Below are positions 27,925 to 38,383 of a DNA stretch of 64,000 nt, piece after piece. The DNA lies in the NCBI RefSeq assembly GCF_025519785.1, contig NZ_JAOPKZ010000005.1:62001-126000 (forward strand), given 5' to 3'. The notes under the pieces were generated by a model, which was not told the DNA's origin, did not search any database, and saw only the letters and a list, made by a program, of their open reading frames with translations. The position numbers and the translations under genes were made by a program. Origin of the DNA: Staphylococcus marylandisciuri. GTDB lineage: Bacteria > Bacillota > Bacilli > Staphylococcales > Staphylococcaceae. Each line of letters starts with the position of its first letter. The first letter of the stretch is position 1.

Positions 27925-29193
27925 ATGACCGACAAAACCCTGTTGACTACGGAGGCGATTGCACGTGAATCTACAGGAGTAGTTGTAGAAGGACACAGGC
28001 ATAAGTGCATCCAATGTGGTAACAAGCACGAAGCGTGGTTTCATCACTATTACTCTACGACGCATCAAAGGGAAATAACGTATTGTAGAAAGTGTCTGCA
28101 GCTCGGTCGAATGGACAACTTCAACACTGTGATCATAGTAAAGACACATCAAGAAAGCAGTCTGGCCCCTTACTCGCTTCCTTTTAATCTGTCAAAGCAA
28201 CAATTATATGCCTCTCAAAAGGTGGTTGAGGCAATAAAGAAGCGGGAGGATCTATTGCTTTACGCTGTCACTGGAGCAGGTAAGACTGAAATGATCTTTG
28301 AAGCAATTCAACTCGCTCGACAAAGAGGCGATAATGTAGCTGTAGTCTCTCCGCGTGTAGATGTAGTCATCGAGTTGAGCTATCGCATTGTGGAAGCATT
28401 TGAGTTAGAAACTATAGATGTCTTGTACCAAGGTATGACACAAAAAGGAAATGGGCATTTTGTTATAGCTACCACTCATCAATTACTCCGATTTAAATCA
28501 CATTTTGATACTATTTTTGTCGATGAAGTAGATGCATTCCCGCTCTCACAGGACCCTAGTTTATGGCATGCGATAAACGAAGCAAGCAAATCAATTCATA
28601 GCCATATCTATATGAGCGCTACTCCAAATAAAAGCTTATTAGCACAATTCACTTCAAACCAAATCGTGAAGCTACCAGCTCGGTTTCACAGATACCCCTT
28701 ACCTTTACCAAAGTTTAAACTCTTTAAACTCAATCCTTCCAAAAAGCAATTACACTTTTACCAACTACTCGTTAAACAAATAGAAAAGGGTCGTTATACT
28801 TTAGTCTTTTTTAACCATATTGAAACAATGCAGCAAACTTACGACATTTATAAGAAGCATATTGAAAGTTTGATTTGTGTTCATAGCGAAGATGCGCTGC
28901 GTCATGAAAAAGTTGAGGGATTACGCAGGGGGAAACATCGCGTCGTATTTACTACCACCATTCTAGAACGCGGCTTCACTATGGCAAAGTTGGACGTAGT
29001 AGTGATTAATAGTCATACTTTCAGTAAAGATGCGCTAGTTCAAATAGCAGGACGAGTCGGTCGGAAAAAGGAGTGTCCGACAGGAGATTTTTGGTTCTAC
29101 CACGAAGGTCTAACAATGAAGATGATACAAGCTAGAAATGAAATTAAGAAGATGAATAAGTTAGGCCGTGCGAGAGGGTGGTTACGTGAATAG
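27925..29193 (+). CDS. comFA: Competence DNA helicase ComFA
   Basis: 422 residues. A four-Cys zinc finger (CIQCGNKHEAWFHHYY...CRKCLQLG, residues 30-68) is followed by a superfamily 2 helicase: Walker A AVTGAGKTEM near 114, DEVDAF near 200, SATPNKS near 231, and motif VI QIAGRVGRKKE near 373. It drives single-stranded DNA import through ComEC. AAGGAGG lies at 27889-27895, too far from this ATG (30 bases); the in-frame ATT at 27904 gives MKYYGRLMTDK with perfect spacing and may be the true start. Confidence 0.93.
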   Translation: MTDKTLLTTEAIARESTGVVVEGHRHKCIQCGNKHEAWFHHYYSTTHQREITYCRKCLQLGRMDNFNTVIIVKTHQESSLAPYSLPFNLSKQQLYASQKVVEAIKKREDLLLYAVTGAGKTEMIFEAIQLARQRGDNVAVVSPRVDVVIELSYRIVEAFELETIDVLYQGMTQKGNGHFVIATTHQLLRFKSHFDTIFVDEVDAFPLSQDPSLWHAINEASKSIHSHIYMSATPNKSLLAQFTSNQIVKLPARFHRYPLPLPKFKLFKLNPSKKQLHFYQLLVKQIEKGRYTLVFFNHIETMQQTYDIYKKHIESLICVHSEDALRHEKVEGLRRGKHRVVFTTTILERGFTMAKLDVVVINSHTFSKDALVQIAGRVGRKKECPTGDFWFYHEGLTMKMIQARNEIKKMNKLGRARGWLRE

Positions 29194-29863
29194 ATGTGCG
29201 CAATGTTTGGAACACTTTGAGGAACCTATAACGATATTGAACTTCTATATGAAAGCAGAAATATTGTGTCAGCGTTGTAGAAGAAAGTGGAAGGAAATGA
29301 AGATCAATTTCTCAAATCTCCAACGCTGTCCTAGATGTTTAAAGCGCTTATCTTTAGATGAGGAGCATTGTTTAGATTGTCAATTTTTAACTCGCAAATT
29401 TCACTTAATGGATAAGCTTTATTGTGATAATAATTATGAAGGTATAGTGAAAGAGACGATACATCAATATAAGTTCTTGGGCGATGTAGCACTGGCTGAC
29501 GTCTTAGCTGCTCAGATTCGATTACCTAACGAAACATTTGATTTCATAGTACCTATACCCTCACCATTTGAAAGAGACTACCAACGTACATTTAATCCGG
29601 TTAGAGAAGTCTTAAGAGCTAAAAAGGTGAATTATACTGAAATGCTGAGTACTATAGTAAGACCTAAGCAATCAAGTTTGAGTAAAATGGTACGAGCACA
29701 AGCTCAAAATCCTTTTAAGTGTACCACGAGTTTAAATATTGCAGGTAAATCAGTTCTCTTAGTCGACGACATCTATACTACGGGGTTAACTGTTCATCAT
29801 GCAGCAAGCCTTTTATATATTAGAAAAGTCAGAAAATTAGGAGTGTTAACGTTTGCACGGTAG
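29186..29863 (+). CDS. comFC: Phosphoribosyltransferase-like competence protein ComFC
   Basis: 225 residues from the GTG at 29186, overlapping the end of comFA by 8 bases, with GAGAGGGTGG upstream. An N-terminal zinc-ribbon-like part (CAQCLEHF, CQRCRRKW, CPRCLKRL, CLDC) precedes a PRTase fold with VLLVDDIYTTGLTVH near residue 190, the PRPP-binding loop, and ARAQAQNPFK. It works with ComFA in DNA uptake. Operon with comFA. Confidence 0.92.
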   Translation: MNRCAQCLEHFEEPITILNFYMKAEILCQRCRRKWKEMKINFSNLQRCPRCLKRLSLDEEHCLDCQFLTRKFHLMDKLYCDNNYEGIVKETIHQYKFLGDVALADVLAAQIRLPNETFDFIVPIPSPFERDYQRTFNPVREVLRAKKVNYTEMLSTIVRPKQSSLSKMVRAQAQNPFKCTTSLNIAGKSVLLVDDIYTTGLTVHHAASLLYIRKVRKLGVLTFAR

Positions 29864-29928
29864 GTAGAAAGTGGTATTATAAATGTAAGGAACAATAATT
29901 AAAAGAGGTTTTAAAGGAGTCGATGATA

Positions 29929-30510
29929 ATGATTAGATTTGAAATTCACGGAGAGAACCTCACTATTACTGATGCGATTCGTAACTATATTGAAGAGAAA
30001 GTAGGTAAGTTAGAACGCTATTTTAATAACGTTCCTAATGCTACAGCACATGTTAAAGTTAAAACGTATCAAAATTCAGCTACGAAGATTGAAGTTACTA
30101 TACCTTTGAAGAATGTAACTTTAAGAGCTGAAGAAAGACATGATGATTTATATGCTGGCATTGATTTAATTAACAGTAAATTGGAGCGTCAAGTTAGAAA
30201 GTATAAGACACGTGTGAATAGAAAGAATCGTGATCATGACATTCAAGATGTCTTTGCTGCGTTACCAGATGATCAAGAAATTAAGAACACTTATAATACT
30301 GAAGAAGAACATAAAGATGAAGATGATATCGAAATCGTCCGTTCTAAACAGTTTAGTTTAAAACCGATGGATTCTGAAGAAGCAGTCTTACAGATGAATT
30401 TGCTAGGACATGATTTCTTCGTCTTTAATGATAGACATACAGATGGTACAAGCATAGTGTATAAACGTAAAGATGGTAAATATGGATTAATTGAAACGAC
30501 TGAAGAATAA
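29929..30510 (+). CDS. hpf: Ribosome hibernation promoting factor, long form
   Basis: 193 residues from the second ATG, which has the proper 9-base distance to AAGGAG. The N-terminal HPF/YfiA domain ([24 protein letters not shown]) binds the small ribosomal subunit, a charged linker (residues about 100-130) follows, and the C-terminal dimerisation domain ends with [25 protein letters not shown]. Long HPF joins two 70S ribosomes into inactive 100S dimers in stationary phase. Confidence 0.95.
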   Translation: MIRFEIHGENLTITDAIRNYIEEKVGKLERYFNNVPNATAHVKVKTYQNSATKIEVTIPLKNVTLRAEERHDDLYAGIDLINSKLERQVRKYKTRVNRKNRDHDIQDVFAALPDDQEIKNTYNTEEEHKDEDDIEIVRSKQFSLKPMDSEEAVLQMNLLGHDFFVFNDRHTDGTSIVYKRKDGKYGLIETTEE

Positions 30511-30715
30511 TTAGCGACTCTGTTAAAACCTATAGATGAGCTATCAAAGTGATTACAGTACTTTGTTTAATTAAGACGAAACGCTTCTATTAGCCTAGGT
30601 TTAGTAATTAAACTCAACATTTTAGTAGTGTCACCATCCGCAAGTGACTAATCACTATAACTTATACACGCATGTAAGAACAGTGAACAATTTCAATAAC
30701 GTATTTAAGAGAGAG

Positions 30716-31490
30716 GTCAGGACAAAAATGCTTAGGATGTGAGCCGGGGCCCCAACACAAAGAAACTGGTTCATCAGTTTCCACCAGCAATGCGAGTTGG
30801 GGCGGGGCCCCAACAAAGAGAAACTGGGACATAATGTAATGTCTCAACCTCTTTCAGCATTTTGGCAGTAGATGACTGATTTGAAAATGCGCTTGTATCA
30901 AGCTTTTTTCAATTCTAGTCATCCTTGCCGGGGCGGGACTACGAAATCATTTTATTCAAATTAGATTTCTGTCCCGCTCCCAACAAGCACAGCAAGTTGG
31001 GGTGGGGCCCCAACAAAGAGAAACTGATAATTCAGTTTCTACAAGCACTGCGAGTTGGGGTGGCCCCAACACAGAGAGGCTCGGACATAAAGGTCTTTGA
31101 CTAGAGTGAAAGAGGCTGGGACATAAATCCCAGCCTCTTTCGGCATCTTGGCAGTAGATGACTGATTTGAAAATGCGCTTGTATCAAGCTTTTTTCAATT
31201 CTAGTCATCCTTGCCGGGGCGGGACTACGAAATCTTTTTTATTCAAATTAGATTTCTGTCCCGCTCCCTTCAGCATCTTGGCAGTAGATGACTGATTTGA
31301 AAACGCGCTTGTATCAAGCTTTTTTCAATTCTAGTCATCCTTGCCGGGGCGGGACTACGAAATCCTTTTATTCAAATTAGATTTCTGTCCCGCTCCAGAA
31401 TCGTAAGCGTTTCTGTTGATAATCTTGCTTATGGGGCTGTTAATCGGTTTCCCAGAGCGCAGAAGCTTTATGTCCTAACCTCTTTTCTTT
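30716..31490 (+). repeat. Largest repeat cluster: STAR units, three composite repeats, second-family module
   Basis: Between hpf and secA lie two STAR units (about 30744-30830), a composite repeat (about 30830-30980), STAR units (about 30981-31075), two further composite repeats (about 31090-31265 and 31266-31396) and a second-family module (31397-31482, AGCGTTTCTGTTGA...CGGTTTCCCAGAGCGCAG). All composite copies point the same way. The 240 bases up to secA hold only promoter-like AT-rich DNA. Confidence 0.88.
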
Positions 31491-31723
31491 TTTTTATTTA
31501 TAAGTTTGAGCGATATATATAATAGAGCTAATCTAAATAAATGTTAACTGCAAGGGGTTACACCTCTAATGGACTTTTAAAAGTAAATATGAAATTTGGA
31601 GGTACTTCTGTAAAAATTTAGAAATAATTATACTAGTGTACTACAGTACAATTTTAGTGTTATAAATGATATGATTAATTGTTGTAAAGCTTATATGTTA
31701 TTAAAGCTAAAGGAGCGAACGTA

Positions 31724-34255
31724 ATGGGTTTTTTATCAAAACTAGCTGATGGCAATAAGAAAGAAGTGAAACGTTTAGGCAAATTGGCTGACAAAGTTCT
31801 TGCACTTGAAGAGGACGTCGCCATTTTAACTGACGAAGAAATAAGAGAGAAAACTAGAGAATTTCAGGAAAAATTACATGCTGAAGAAGATGTGAAGAAA
31901 CAAAATAAAATGTTAGATGACATTTTACCGGAAGCATATGCCCTCGTACGCGAAGGGGCGAAACGAGTATTTAATATGTCGCCTTATAGAGTTCAAGTAA
32001 TGGGTGGTATAGCTATACACAAAGGTGACATAGCTGAAATGAGAACAGGGGAAGGTAAGACGCTCACTGCCACGATGCCTACTTATTTAAATGCGCTTGC
32101 TGGACGTGGCGTACACGTTATTACAGTAAACGAATACCTTTCAAGCGTTCAAAGCGAAGAAATGGCTGAATTGTATAATTATCTAGGATTAAGCGTGGGA
32201 CTCAATTTAAATAGTAAAACGACTGCAGAAAAACGCGAAGCCTATGCTTCAGATATTACTTATAGTACAAATAATGAACTCGGTTTCGACTATCTTAGAG
32301 ATAACATGGTTAATTACGCTGAGGAACGCGTTATGCGACCACTGCATTTTGCAATTATTGATGAGGTAGACTCTATCCTGATTGATGAAGCACGTACACC
32401 ACTTATTATTTCAGGTGAAGCAGAGAAATCAACTTCGCTCTATACTCAAGCTAATGTGTTCGCTAAGATGTTGAAGAATGAAGAAGATTATAATTATGAT
32501 AAAAAGACGAAATCAGTTCAGTTAACAGAACAAGGAATCGATAAAGCTGAGCGTATGTTCAAGATAGATAACCTTTATGATGTGAAAAATGTTGAAATTA
32601 TTAGCCATATCAACACAGCTTTAAGAGCGCATGTAACGTTGCAACGTGACGTCGATTATATGGTCAACGATGGCGAAGTATTGATTGTTGACCAATTCAC
32701 AGGACGTACGATGCCAGGTCGTCGTTTCTCAGAAGGCCTTCACCAAGCGATTGAGGCTAAAGAAGGCGTACAAATTCAAAACGAATCTAAGACTATGGCC
32801 TCTATTACTTTCCAAAACTACTTCAGAATGTATAACAAGCTGTCTGGTATGACCGGTACAGCTAAAACTGAAGAAGAAGAGTTTAGAAATATTTATAATA
32901 TGACAGTTACTCAAATTCCTACAAATAGACCTGTCCAACGTGTAGATAAACCAGATTTAATTTATATTAGTCAAAAAGGTAAATTCGACGCTGTAGTGGA
33001 AGATGTCATAGAAAAACACAAACAAGGTCAACCTATTCTACTAGGTACAGTAGCGGTAGAAACAAGTGAGTATATTTCTAATCTACTTAAAAAACGTGGT
33101 ATTCGCCATGATGTACTCAACGCGAAAAATCACGAACGTGAAGCTGATATCATTTCTAAAGCTGGACAAAAAGGCGCAGTTACAATAGCTACCAATATGG
33201 CTGGACGTGGAACAGATATTAAGTTAGGTGAAGGTGTTGAAGACATCGGTGGCTTAGCTGTTATAGGTACTGAGCGCCATGAGTCGCGTCGTATAGATGA
33301 TCAGTTACGGGGACGTTCTGGTCGTCAAGGCGATAAAGGTGACAGCCGTTTCTATTTATCTCTTCAAGACGAACTCATGGTGCGTTTCGGTTCAGATCGC
33401 TTGCAAAAAATGATGAATCGTCTTGGCATGGACGACTCTACACCAATCGAGTCAAGAATGGTATCACGTGCAGTTGAGTCAGCTCAGAAACGTGTAGAAG
33501 GTAATAACTTCGATGCTCGAAAACGTATTCTGGAATACGATGATGTGTTACGTAAACAACGTGAAATTATTTATAGTGAACGCAATGATATCATCGATAG
33601 TGAATCGAGTGACGAGCTCGTCCAAGGAATGCTGCGTTCAACGCTTGAAACAGCTATACGTTATTATGTCAATGAAGATGAGGACGAGCCAGATTATGAT
33701 CCATTTATTAATTATGTTGATGATGTGTTCTTAAGTGAAGGCGATTTAAAGGTTGAGGAAATCAGAGGTAAAGATAGTGAAGATATCTTTGATGTAGTTT
33801 GGGGCAAAATTGAAAAAGTCCTAGACGGTCAACGCGAGAAAATCGGTGATCAATTCAATGAATTTGAACGCATGATCTTACTTCGTTCTATCGATACACA
33901 CTGGACTGATCATATTGATACGATGGATCAGTTGCGTCAAGGTATTCATTTACGGTCATATGGTCAACAAAATCCACTTCGTGACTATCAAAATGAAGGA
34001 CATCAATTATTTGATAATATGATGCAAGCTATCGAAGAAGATGTAAGTAAATACATTCTTAAATCTGTCATCACGGTTGAAGATGATGTGGAACGTGAGA
34101 AGACGAAAGACTTAGGTAAAGCAGAACACGTTAACGCAGAAGATGGTAAAGAAAAAGTTAAACCGCAACCTTATGTAAAAGGGGAAGAAGTAGGCAGAAA
34201 CGATCCTTGTCCTTGCGGTAGCGGTAAAAAGTACAAGAACTGTCATGGAGCATAA
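31724..34255 (+). CDS. secA: Protein translocase ATPase SecA
   Basis: 843 residues, full length. Motor domain with Walker A MRTGEGKT (near residue 105), Walker [14 protein letters not shown] (near 207), [19 protein letters not shown] near 370, second nucleotide domain GTVAVETSE and [11 protein letters not shown] near 490, helical scaffold with [12 protein letters not shown], and the C-terminal zinc motif [13 protein letters not shown]. It pushes unfolded preproteins through SecYEG. Start after AAAGGAGCGAACGTA. The zinc tail being intact argues that this is the housekeeping SecA1. Confidence 0.97.
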   Translation: MGFLSKLADGNKKEVKRLGKLADKVLALEEDVAILTDEEIREKTREFQEKLHAEEDVKKQNKMLDDILPEAYALVREGAKRVFNMSPYRVQVMGGIAIHKGDIAEMRTGEGKTLTATMPTYLNALAGRGVHVITVNEYLSSVQSEEMAELYNYLGLSVGLNLNSKTTAEKREAYASDITYSTNNELGFDYLRDNMVNYAEERVMRPLHFAIIDEVDSILIDEARTPLIISGEAEKSTSLYTQANVFAKMLKNEEDYNYDKKTKSVQLTEQGIDKAERMFKIDNLYDVKNVEIISHINTALRAHVTLQRDVDYMVNDGEVLIVDQFTGRTMPGRRFSEGLHQAIEAKEGVQIQNESKTMASITFQNYFRMYNKLSGMTGTAKTEEEEFRNIYNMTVTQIPTNRPVQRVDKPDLIYISQKGKFDAVVEDVIEKHKQGQPILLGTVAVETSEYISNLLKKRGIRHDVLNAKNHEREADIISKAGQKGAVTIATNMAGRGTDIKLGEGVEDIGGLAVIGTERHESRRIDDQLRGRSGRQGDKGDSRFYLSLQDELMVRFGSDRLQKMMNRLGMDDSTPIESRMVSRAVESAQKRVEGNNFDARKRILEYDDVLRKQREIIYSERNDIIDSESSDELVQGMLRSTLETAIRYYVNEDEDEPDYDPFINYVDDVFLSEGDLKVEEIRGKDSEDIFDVVWGKIEKVLDGQREKIGDQFNEFERMILLRSIDTHWTDHIDTMDQLRQGIHLRSYGQQNPLRDYQNEGHQLFDNMMQAIEEDVSKYILKSVITVEDDVEREKTKDLGKAEHVNAEDGKEKVKPQPYVKGEEVGRNDPCPCGSGKKYKNCHGA

Positions 34256-34792
34256 CTTTTAACTTAAGACCACTTTGATATACTGTCCTCAATTAATTTG
34301 GATTGCTTGACCATAAGGCAAGCGAGCTAGCAACGTACTCAGCGACTATTCTAATTGCGTTGTTGAGTGCGTTGCTTATATTCACTGCTAAACACCAGCA
34401 AAACAATAAGAAGATAGACTATCATCATGAGTGAAATCTCTATAAGTTTTAAATACCTAGTTAAATCTTTAACTCTAGTTATTCATGCTAGCTATAACAC
34501 AGGAAGTAAGTTACAGCTAACGCTCAGTGCGCTCAATAAATGCTAAATAGTTAGCTAGAGTCTGGATGCCACGTATTAAACCATTAGAGGCGTCTTCGTC
34601 CTTTGACATGTTAACTGCAGGTGTAAATAATCTCTATTCACAAGGTACTTCGTTAATTTAGTTATGGCTAATTAAGTTATACGAAAGTGCCTTACTTTTT
34701 TAAAAAATCATAACGCAATTTATGTAGGATTTATACCCGAGATTCATGTTACACTAGTAAACGAATACTGTGAACATATAGGAGAGATGGAA
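34256..34792 (+). other. secA-prfB intergenic region, structured, without a gene
   Basis: 537 bases without a supported coding frame. It contains a strong hairpin (GCAACG near 34330 with CGTTGC near 34370, extended by TACTCA/TGAGTG) and, near the end, a terminator-like stem (AAGGTACTTCG 34642-34652 with CGAAAGTGCCTT 34682-34693, then ACTTTTTT). A small RNA or a long secA 3' leader are possible readings; neither is proven. Confidence 0.4.
34642..34701 (+). terminator. Probable terminator before prfB
   Basis: AAGGTACTTCG pairs with CGAAAGTGCCTT with a one-base bulge, followed by ACTTTTTT. It ends a transcript coming from secA or from a small RNA within the gap. Confidence 0.55.
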
Positions 34793-35906
34793 ATGGAACT
34801 ATCTGAAATCAAACGTCATATCGAGGCATATGCTGTAAAATTAGATCAAATTAGGGGGTCTCTTTGACTTAGAAGAGAAAGAGACAAATATTCAAGAATA
34901 TGAAGAAATGATGGCTGATCCTTCTTTTTGGGATGACCAATCGAAGGCTCAAGAAATTATCGATAAAAATAATGCCTTAAAAGCTGTCGTAAATGGCTTT
35001 AAGTCTCTTGAAGAACAGAATAATGATATGGACGCTACAAGAGAATTGCTCGAAGAAGACTACGATTCAGAGATGAAAGAGGAGTTAGAAGAGGATGTCG
35101 TCCAGTTTGAAAGTAAACTTGACGCTTTCGAGCTTCAACTTTTACTAGATGGGCCTTACGATGCAAATAATGCTATTCTCGAGCTCCATCCTGGGGCAGG
35201 GGGAACCGAATCTCAAGATTGGACGAGCATGTTGTTACGTATGTATCAACGTTATGCAGAACAGAAAGGTTTTAAAGTAGAGGTTGCCGATTACCTACCT
35301 GGTGACGAAGCAGGGGTGAAGAGTGTGACCCTTATCATTAAGGGCCATAACGCATATGGATACTTTAAAGCTGAAAAAGGAGTTCATCGCTTAGTTAGAA
35401 TTTCTCCATTTGACTCTGGAGGGCGTCGTCACACGTCATTCGCATCGTGTGACGTTATTCCTGAATTTAATAACGATGAAATTGAAATAGAAGTCAATTC
35501 AGATGATATTACTGTTGATACGTTCCGAGCATCAGGTGCTGGAGGTCAACATATTAATAAGACAGAATCAGCAATTCGTATTACACATCACCCTACAGGC
35601 ATTGTAGTTAACAACCAGAATGAGCGTTCGCAAATCAAGAACCGTGAAGCTGCAATGAAAATGTTGAAAGCTAAATTGTATCAACTTAAATTGGAAGAAC
35701 AAGAGAGAGAGATGGCAGAAATACGTGGCGAACAAAAAGAAATAGGCTGGGGTAGCCAAATACGTTCTTACGTCTTTCACCCGTACTCAATGGTTAAAGA
35801 CCATCGTACAAATACTGAAACGGCTAAAGTTGATTCGGTCATGGACGGTGACATCAATCAGTTCATTGAGGCTTATTTACGTAGTCATATCGATCAAGAA
35901 AGTTAA
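34793..35906 (+). CDS. prfB: Peptide chain release factor 2 with programmed +1 frameshift
   Basis: About 370 residues once the shift is made. The first 24 codons (ATG at 34793 to CTT) run into an in-frame UGA at 34865-34867; the sequence AGGGGGTCTCTTTGAC has the classic Shine-Dalgarno-like AGGGGG and CUU-UGA-C slippery site. Shifting +1 continues as GAC TTA GAA GAG into the main frame. The main part shows [12 protein letters not shown] and the GGQ loop [20 protein letters not shown]; the SPF tripeptide is in RISPFDSGG. It releases peptides at UAA and UGA, so the UGA makes expression self-regulating. Start ATG chosen by spacing from GGAGAG. Confidence 0.96.
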
Positions 35907-35915
35907 TATTAGTTT

Positions 35916-36078
35916 AGAGGCTGGGACATAATGTAATGTCTCAGCCTTATTCAGCATCTTGGCAGTAGATGACTGATTTGAAAATACGCTTGTATCAAGC
36001 TTTTTTCAATTTTAGTCATCCTTGCGGGGCGGGACTACGAAATCTTTTTATTCAAATTAGATTTCTGTCCCGCTCCTT
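35916..36078 (+). repeat. Full composite hairpin repeat
   Basis: GAGGCTGGGACATAATGTAATGTCTCAGCCTT, then GATGACT/AGTCATC and GGGAC/GTCCC hairpins ending CCCGCTCC. It carries a few substitutions (ATACGC for ATGCGC, CTTGCGGGGC). The rest of the gap to 36401 shows nothing else supported. Confidence 0.85.
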
Positions 36079-36401
36079 TTCAATTCTCTGCTTAACATAG
36101 TTCGGCTCTACTCTAATCTTAAACGCTTTTGTCTCAACCTCTCGCTGAAAACTCACACACGTGTTTAAATAGTATTTGATGTGAGTAAATAGTCGGTTAT
36201 AGAAACTTAATAGATTTATAAAGAGTAATGAGCAGGACTCAATCAACCACAACGATTTAACGTCGTTACATCAAACGTATGAAGGCATTGAAACGCAGTA
36301 GTTTATCATCTAGTTTACAAGGTGATGACGCAGACTATAAGACGAGCAGATTGTGCTATAGTTAATCTATATTCACATTACATCGAAGGATTGAACTACT
36401 T

Positions 36402-37412
36402 ATGAAGAAAGCACTATTTACATCTATGTTATCTATCGCCTTCTTGATTATGAATAATCATTACACAGACGCTAGCCAGTTCTATACTACTAACGAAGAT
36501 ACTCCTCTTTCTGAACTTGCACGTACCTTTGCAACTACTACGCATGATATCAGAGCGCTAAATAAGATTGCTCCTCGTACTGACTCAGTTAGAGCACATA
36601 CTCGGATAGTAGTCCCGGATCGAGATATTATCGAAGTGCAAGCAGGTGACAACCTCCACACTATTGCACGTAAACACCATCTCACTCTAACTAGAATACA
36701 TCAATGGAATCCTTTTCTAGAAACACAAACGCAGCCACATGATTTCATAGCTATTTCTTCAAAAGGTTCAGCACACCTATTAAATATGTTACAAGAAAAT
36801 TATTTATCTACGTTATATAAATCTTCACACCCTAATCTGTCTGATATGTCCTACCAATCTACTGCTTCAGTGATTAAATTCCCTAACTATACGAACGACC
36901 TATACGAGCAAACTTCGACAGACAATTTAAAGGGCAATAATTTTCCACGATCTAATAAGAAAGGCTTAAGAAATAATATAGATAGAAACAGTAAAGCGAT
37001 AGCGGATTATAGCACTGCAGGTGTTAATAATAAATTATCGGAACGTTACCTAGATAAACGACCGAGTGAGCGTCCCCGTTTATCATCAACTTCGAATGGT
37101 TATATTTGGGGATACTGTACCTATTATGCTTTTGAACGTCGCGAACAACTGGGGAAAGCGATTGGTAAATTTTGGGGTAATGCTAATAATTGGGCTAGGG
37201 CGGCTCGCCACCAAGGCTTCAATGTTAACCGCCGACCACAAGTTGGAGCGGTCTTCCAGACTTCTAAAGGAGAGTACGGCCATGTCGGTGTGGTTGAAAA
37301 AATAAATAAAGATCATAGTATCGTAGTGTCGGAAATGAATTGGAATGGTCTTTTTGGAAAGGTATCGTACAGAATTGTAGCTAATCCTAATCAATATCAT
37401 TATATACATTAA
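36402..37412 (+). CDS. Secreted LysM-CHAP cell wall hydrolase
   Basis: 336 residues. A signal peptide (residues 1-25, MKKALFTSMLSIAFLIMNNH, cleavage near DAS) is followed by two LysM-like repeats (residues about 28-72 and 76-120, second EVQAGDNLHTIARKHHLTL), a low-complexity linker and a C-terminal CHAP amidase/peptidase domain (about 228-336) with the catalytic Cys in WGYCTYYAF and His in YGHVGVV. It should bind and cut peptidoglycan. S. aureus carries a homologous gene at the same place after prfB. Weak GAAGGA ribosome binding site. Confidence 0.87.
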   Translation: MKKALFTSMLSIAFLIMNNHYTDASQFYTTNEDTPLSELARTFATTTHDIRALNKIAPRTDSVRAHTRIVVPDRDIIEVQAGDNLHTIARKHHLTLTRIHQWNPFLETQTQPHDFIAISSKGSAHLLNMLQENYLSTLYKSSHPNLSDMSYQSTASVIKFPNYTNDLYEQTSTDNLKGNNFPRSNKKGLRNNIDRNSKAIADYSTAGVNNKLSERYLDKRPSERPRLSSTSNGYIWGYCTYYAFERREQLGKAIGKFWGNANNWARAARHQGFNVNRRPQVGAVFQTSKGEYGHVGVVEKINKDHSIVVSEMNWNGLFGKVSYRIVANPNQYHYIH

Positions 37413-37594
37413 AGAGAGAGTAAGAGATGAGGTTGGAAATAATTTCTGCGTATTATGACGTAAACACATGTCAGTGCATGTATGAAGTGCACTACTGAAG
37501 CTTTAAGAAGATTATCGTTTGATGATTGAGCGCGTAACTGCTGCAACCCACTTCATTATTGCACAGTAAATAATTATCCAGTTCATAGCTGAAT

Positions 37595-37645
37595 GGGAGC
37601 GGGATAGAAATCTAATTTGAATAAAAAGATTTCTGTCCCGCTCCC
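37595..37645. terminator. Solo GGGAGCGGG hairpin repeat
   Basis: GGGAGCGGGATAGAAATCT pairs with AGATTTCTGTCCCGCTCCC, a 19-bp stem with one G-T pair. It may end the transcript of the LysM-CHAP gene about 180 bases upstream. The rest of 37413-37864 is AT-rich with no gene. Confidence 0.5.
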
Positions 37646-37864
37646 TCAGTGTAATTTTTTTTAGATTGGTAGTCATCTATATGAAACTGAGAAATCCATA
37701 AGGTTTCTGTCCTACTACCTGATGTAATGATCACTACAATTAGGAAGAGTAATTGATATATAATACTTTGAAAAATTAAGTTAAAACTTGCATAATTAAG
37801 TTAACCTTAGTATTAAATATAATTAACGTATTGATCGACGAGGAAGAGAAATGGGTGAAACATA

Positions 37865-38098
37865 TTGATCTGGTATTTCTTGGCTGCTTTTTTCCCTTGT
37901 GTACTACTAGTGCTATTCAGTGTTCTGACTAGAAGTAAATGGGTAGGAACTTTATTAACATTAGTACTCATTGGCGTGTCAGTGTGGAAAGGTTTTTTTC
38001 ATAATGAGTGGATAATATTTATTGATGTCGTTTCACTTGCTGCTGGTTATTTAATTATAGATCAGCTTGAGCTACATAAACATCAAGATGACGATTAG
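37865..38098 (+). CDS. csbA: CsbA-family membrane protein
   Basis: 77 residues, three hydrophobic segments (residues about 3-23, 28-45, 48-66) and a short charged tail (ELHKHQDDD). It resembles CsbA, a small SigB-dependent membrane protein encoded upstream of uvrB in Bacillus too. Function unknown. The only in-frame start is a TTG (ATATTGATCTGG), preceded by GGGTGA. I did not find a SigB promoter (GTTTWW, GGGWAW) directly upstream. Confidence 0.75.
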   Translation: MIWYFLAAFFPCVLLVLFSVLTRSKWVGTLLTLVLIGVSVWKGFFHNEWIIFIDVVSLAAGYLIIDQLELHKHQDDD

Positions 38099-38214
38099 CT
38101 CAAGTATTAGCTTGTCTATTAGAGCAGAAAGAAAAATAAAAGCGTAAAAGGTTCACCAGTAAGGTATTAGACATGTAAATCGTCGCTGTTCAAGTTTAAA
38201 ATAATGGAAAAAGG

Positions 38215-38247
38215 CAAACATAGTTAAGTGACTATGTTTGTTTTTTT
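38215..38247 (+). terminator. Terminator after csbA
   Basis: CAAACATAGT (38215-38224) pairs perfectly with ACTATGTTTG (38231-38240), then TTTTTTT. Confidence 0.9.
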
Positions 38248-38266
38248 ACGGAAAAGCAAGTGATAA

Positions 38267-38280
38267 CGAACAAACGTTTG
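38267..38280 (+). promoter_or_regulatory. LexA (SOS) box of uvrB-uvrA
   Basis: CGAACAAACGTTTG matches the Gram-positive LexA consensus CGAACRNRYGTTYG at all 14 positions. It overlaps the -35 (TTGTAC, 38278-38283) of a promoter with TAAAAT 18 bases on. SOS control of uvrBA is established in Bacillus and staphylococci. Confidence 0.85.
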
Positions 38281-38383
38281 TACTACTCAGATACTTTCTG
38301 TTAAAATATAAAGTGATAATAGAACTAACTAAACGGTTATCTTGTGTGATTTTATCGAAACTATGTATAGGAGTGTATGTGGT

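Noticed and set aside
30662..30847. Open frame of 61 codons on the minus strand
   Set aside because: Translated STAR repeats.
37655..37864. SigB promoter for csbA
   Set aside because: I found no GTTTWW with a GGGWAW at 12-15 bases upstream of csbA.
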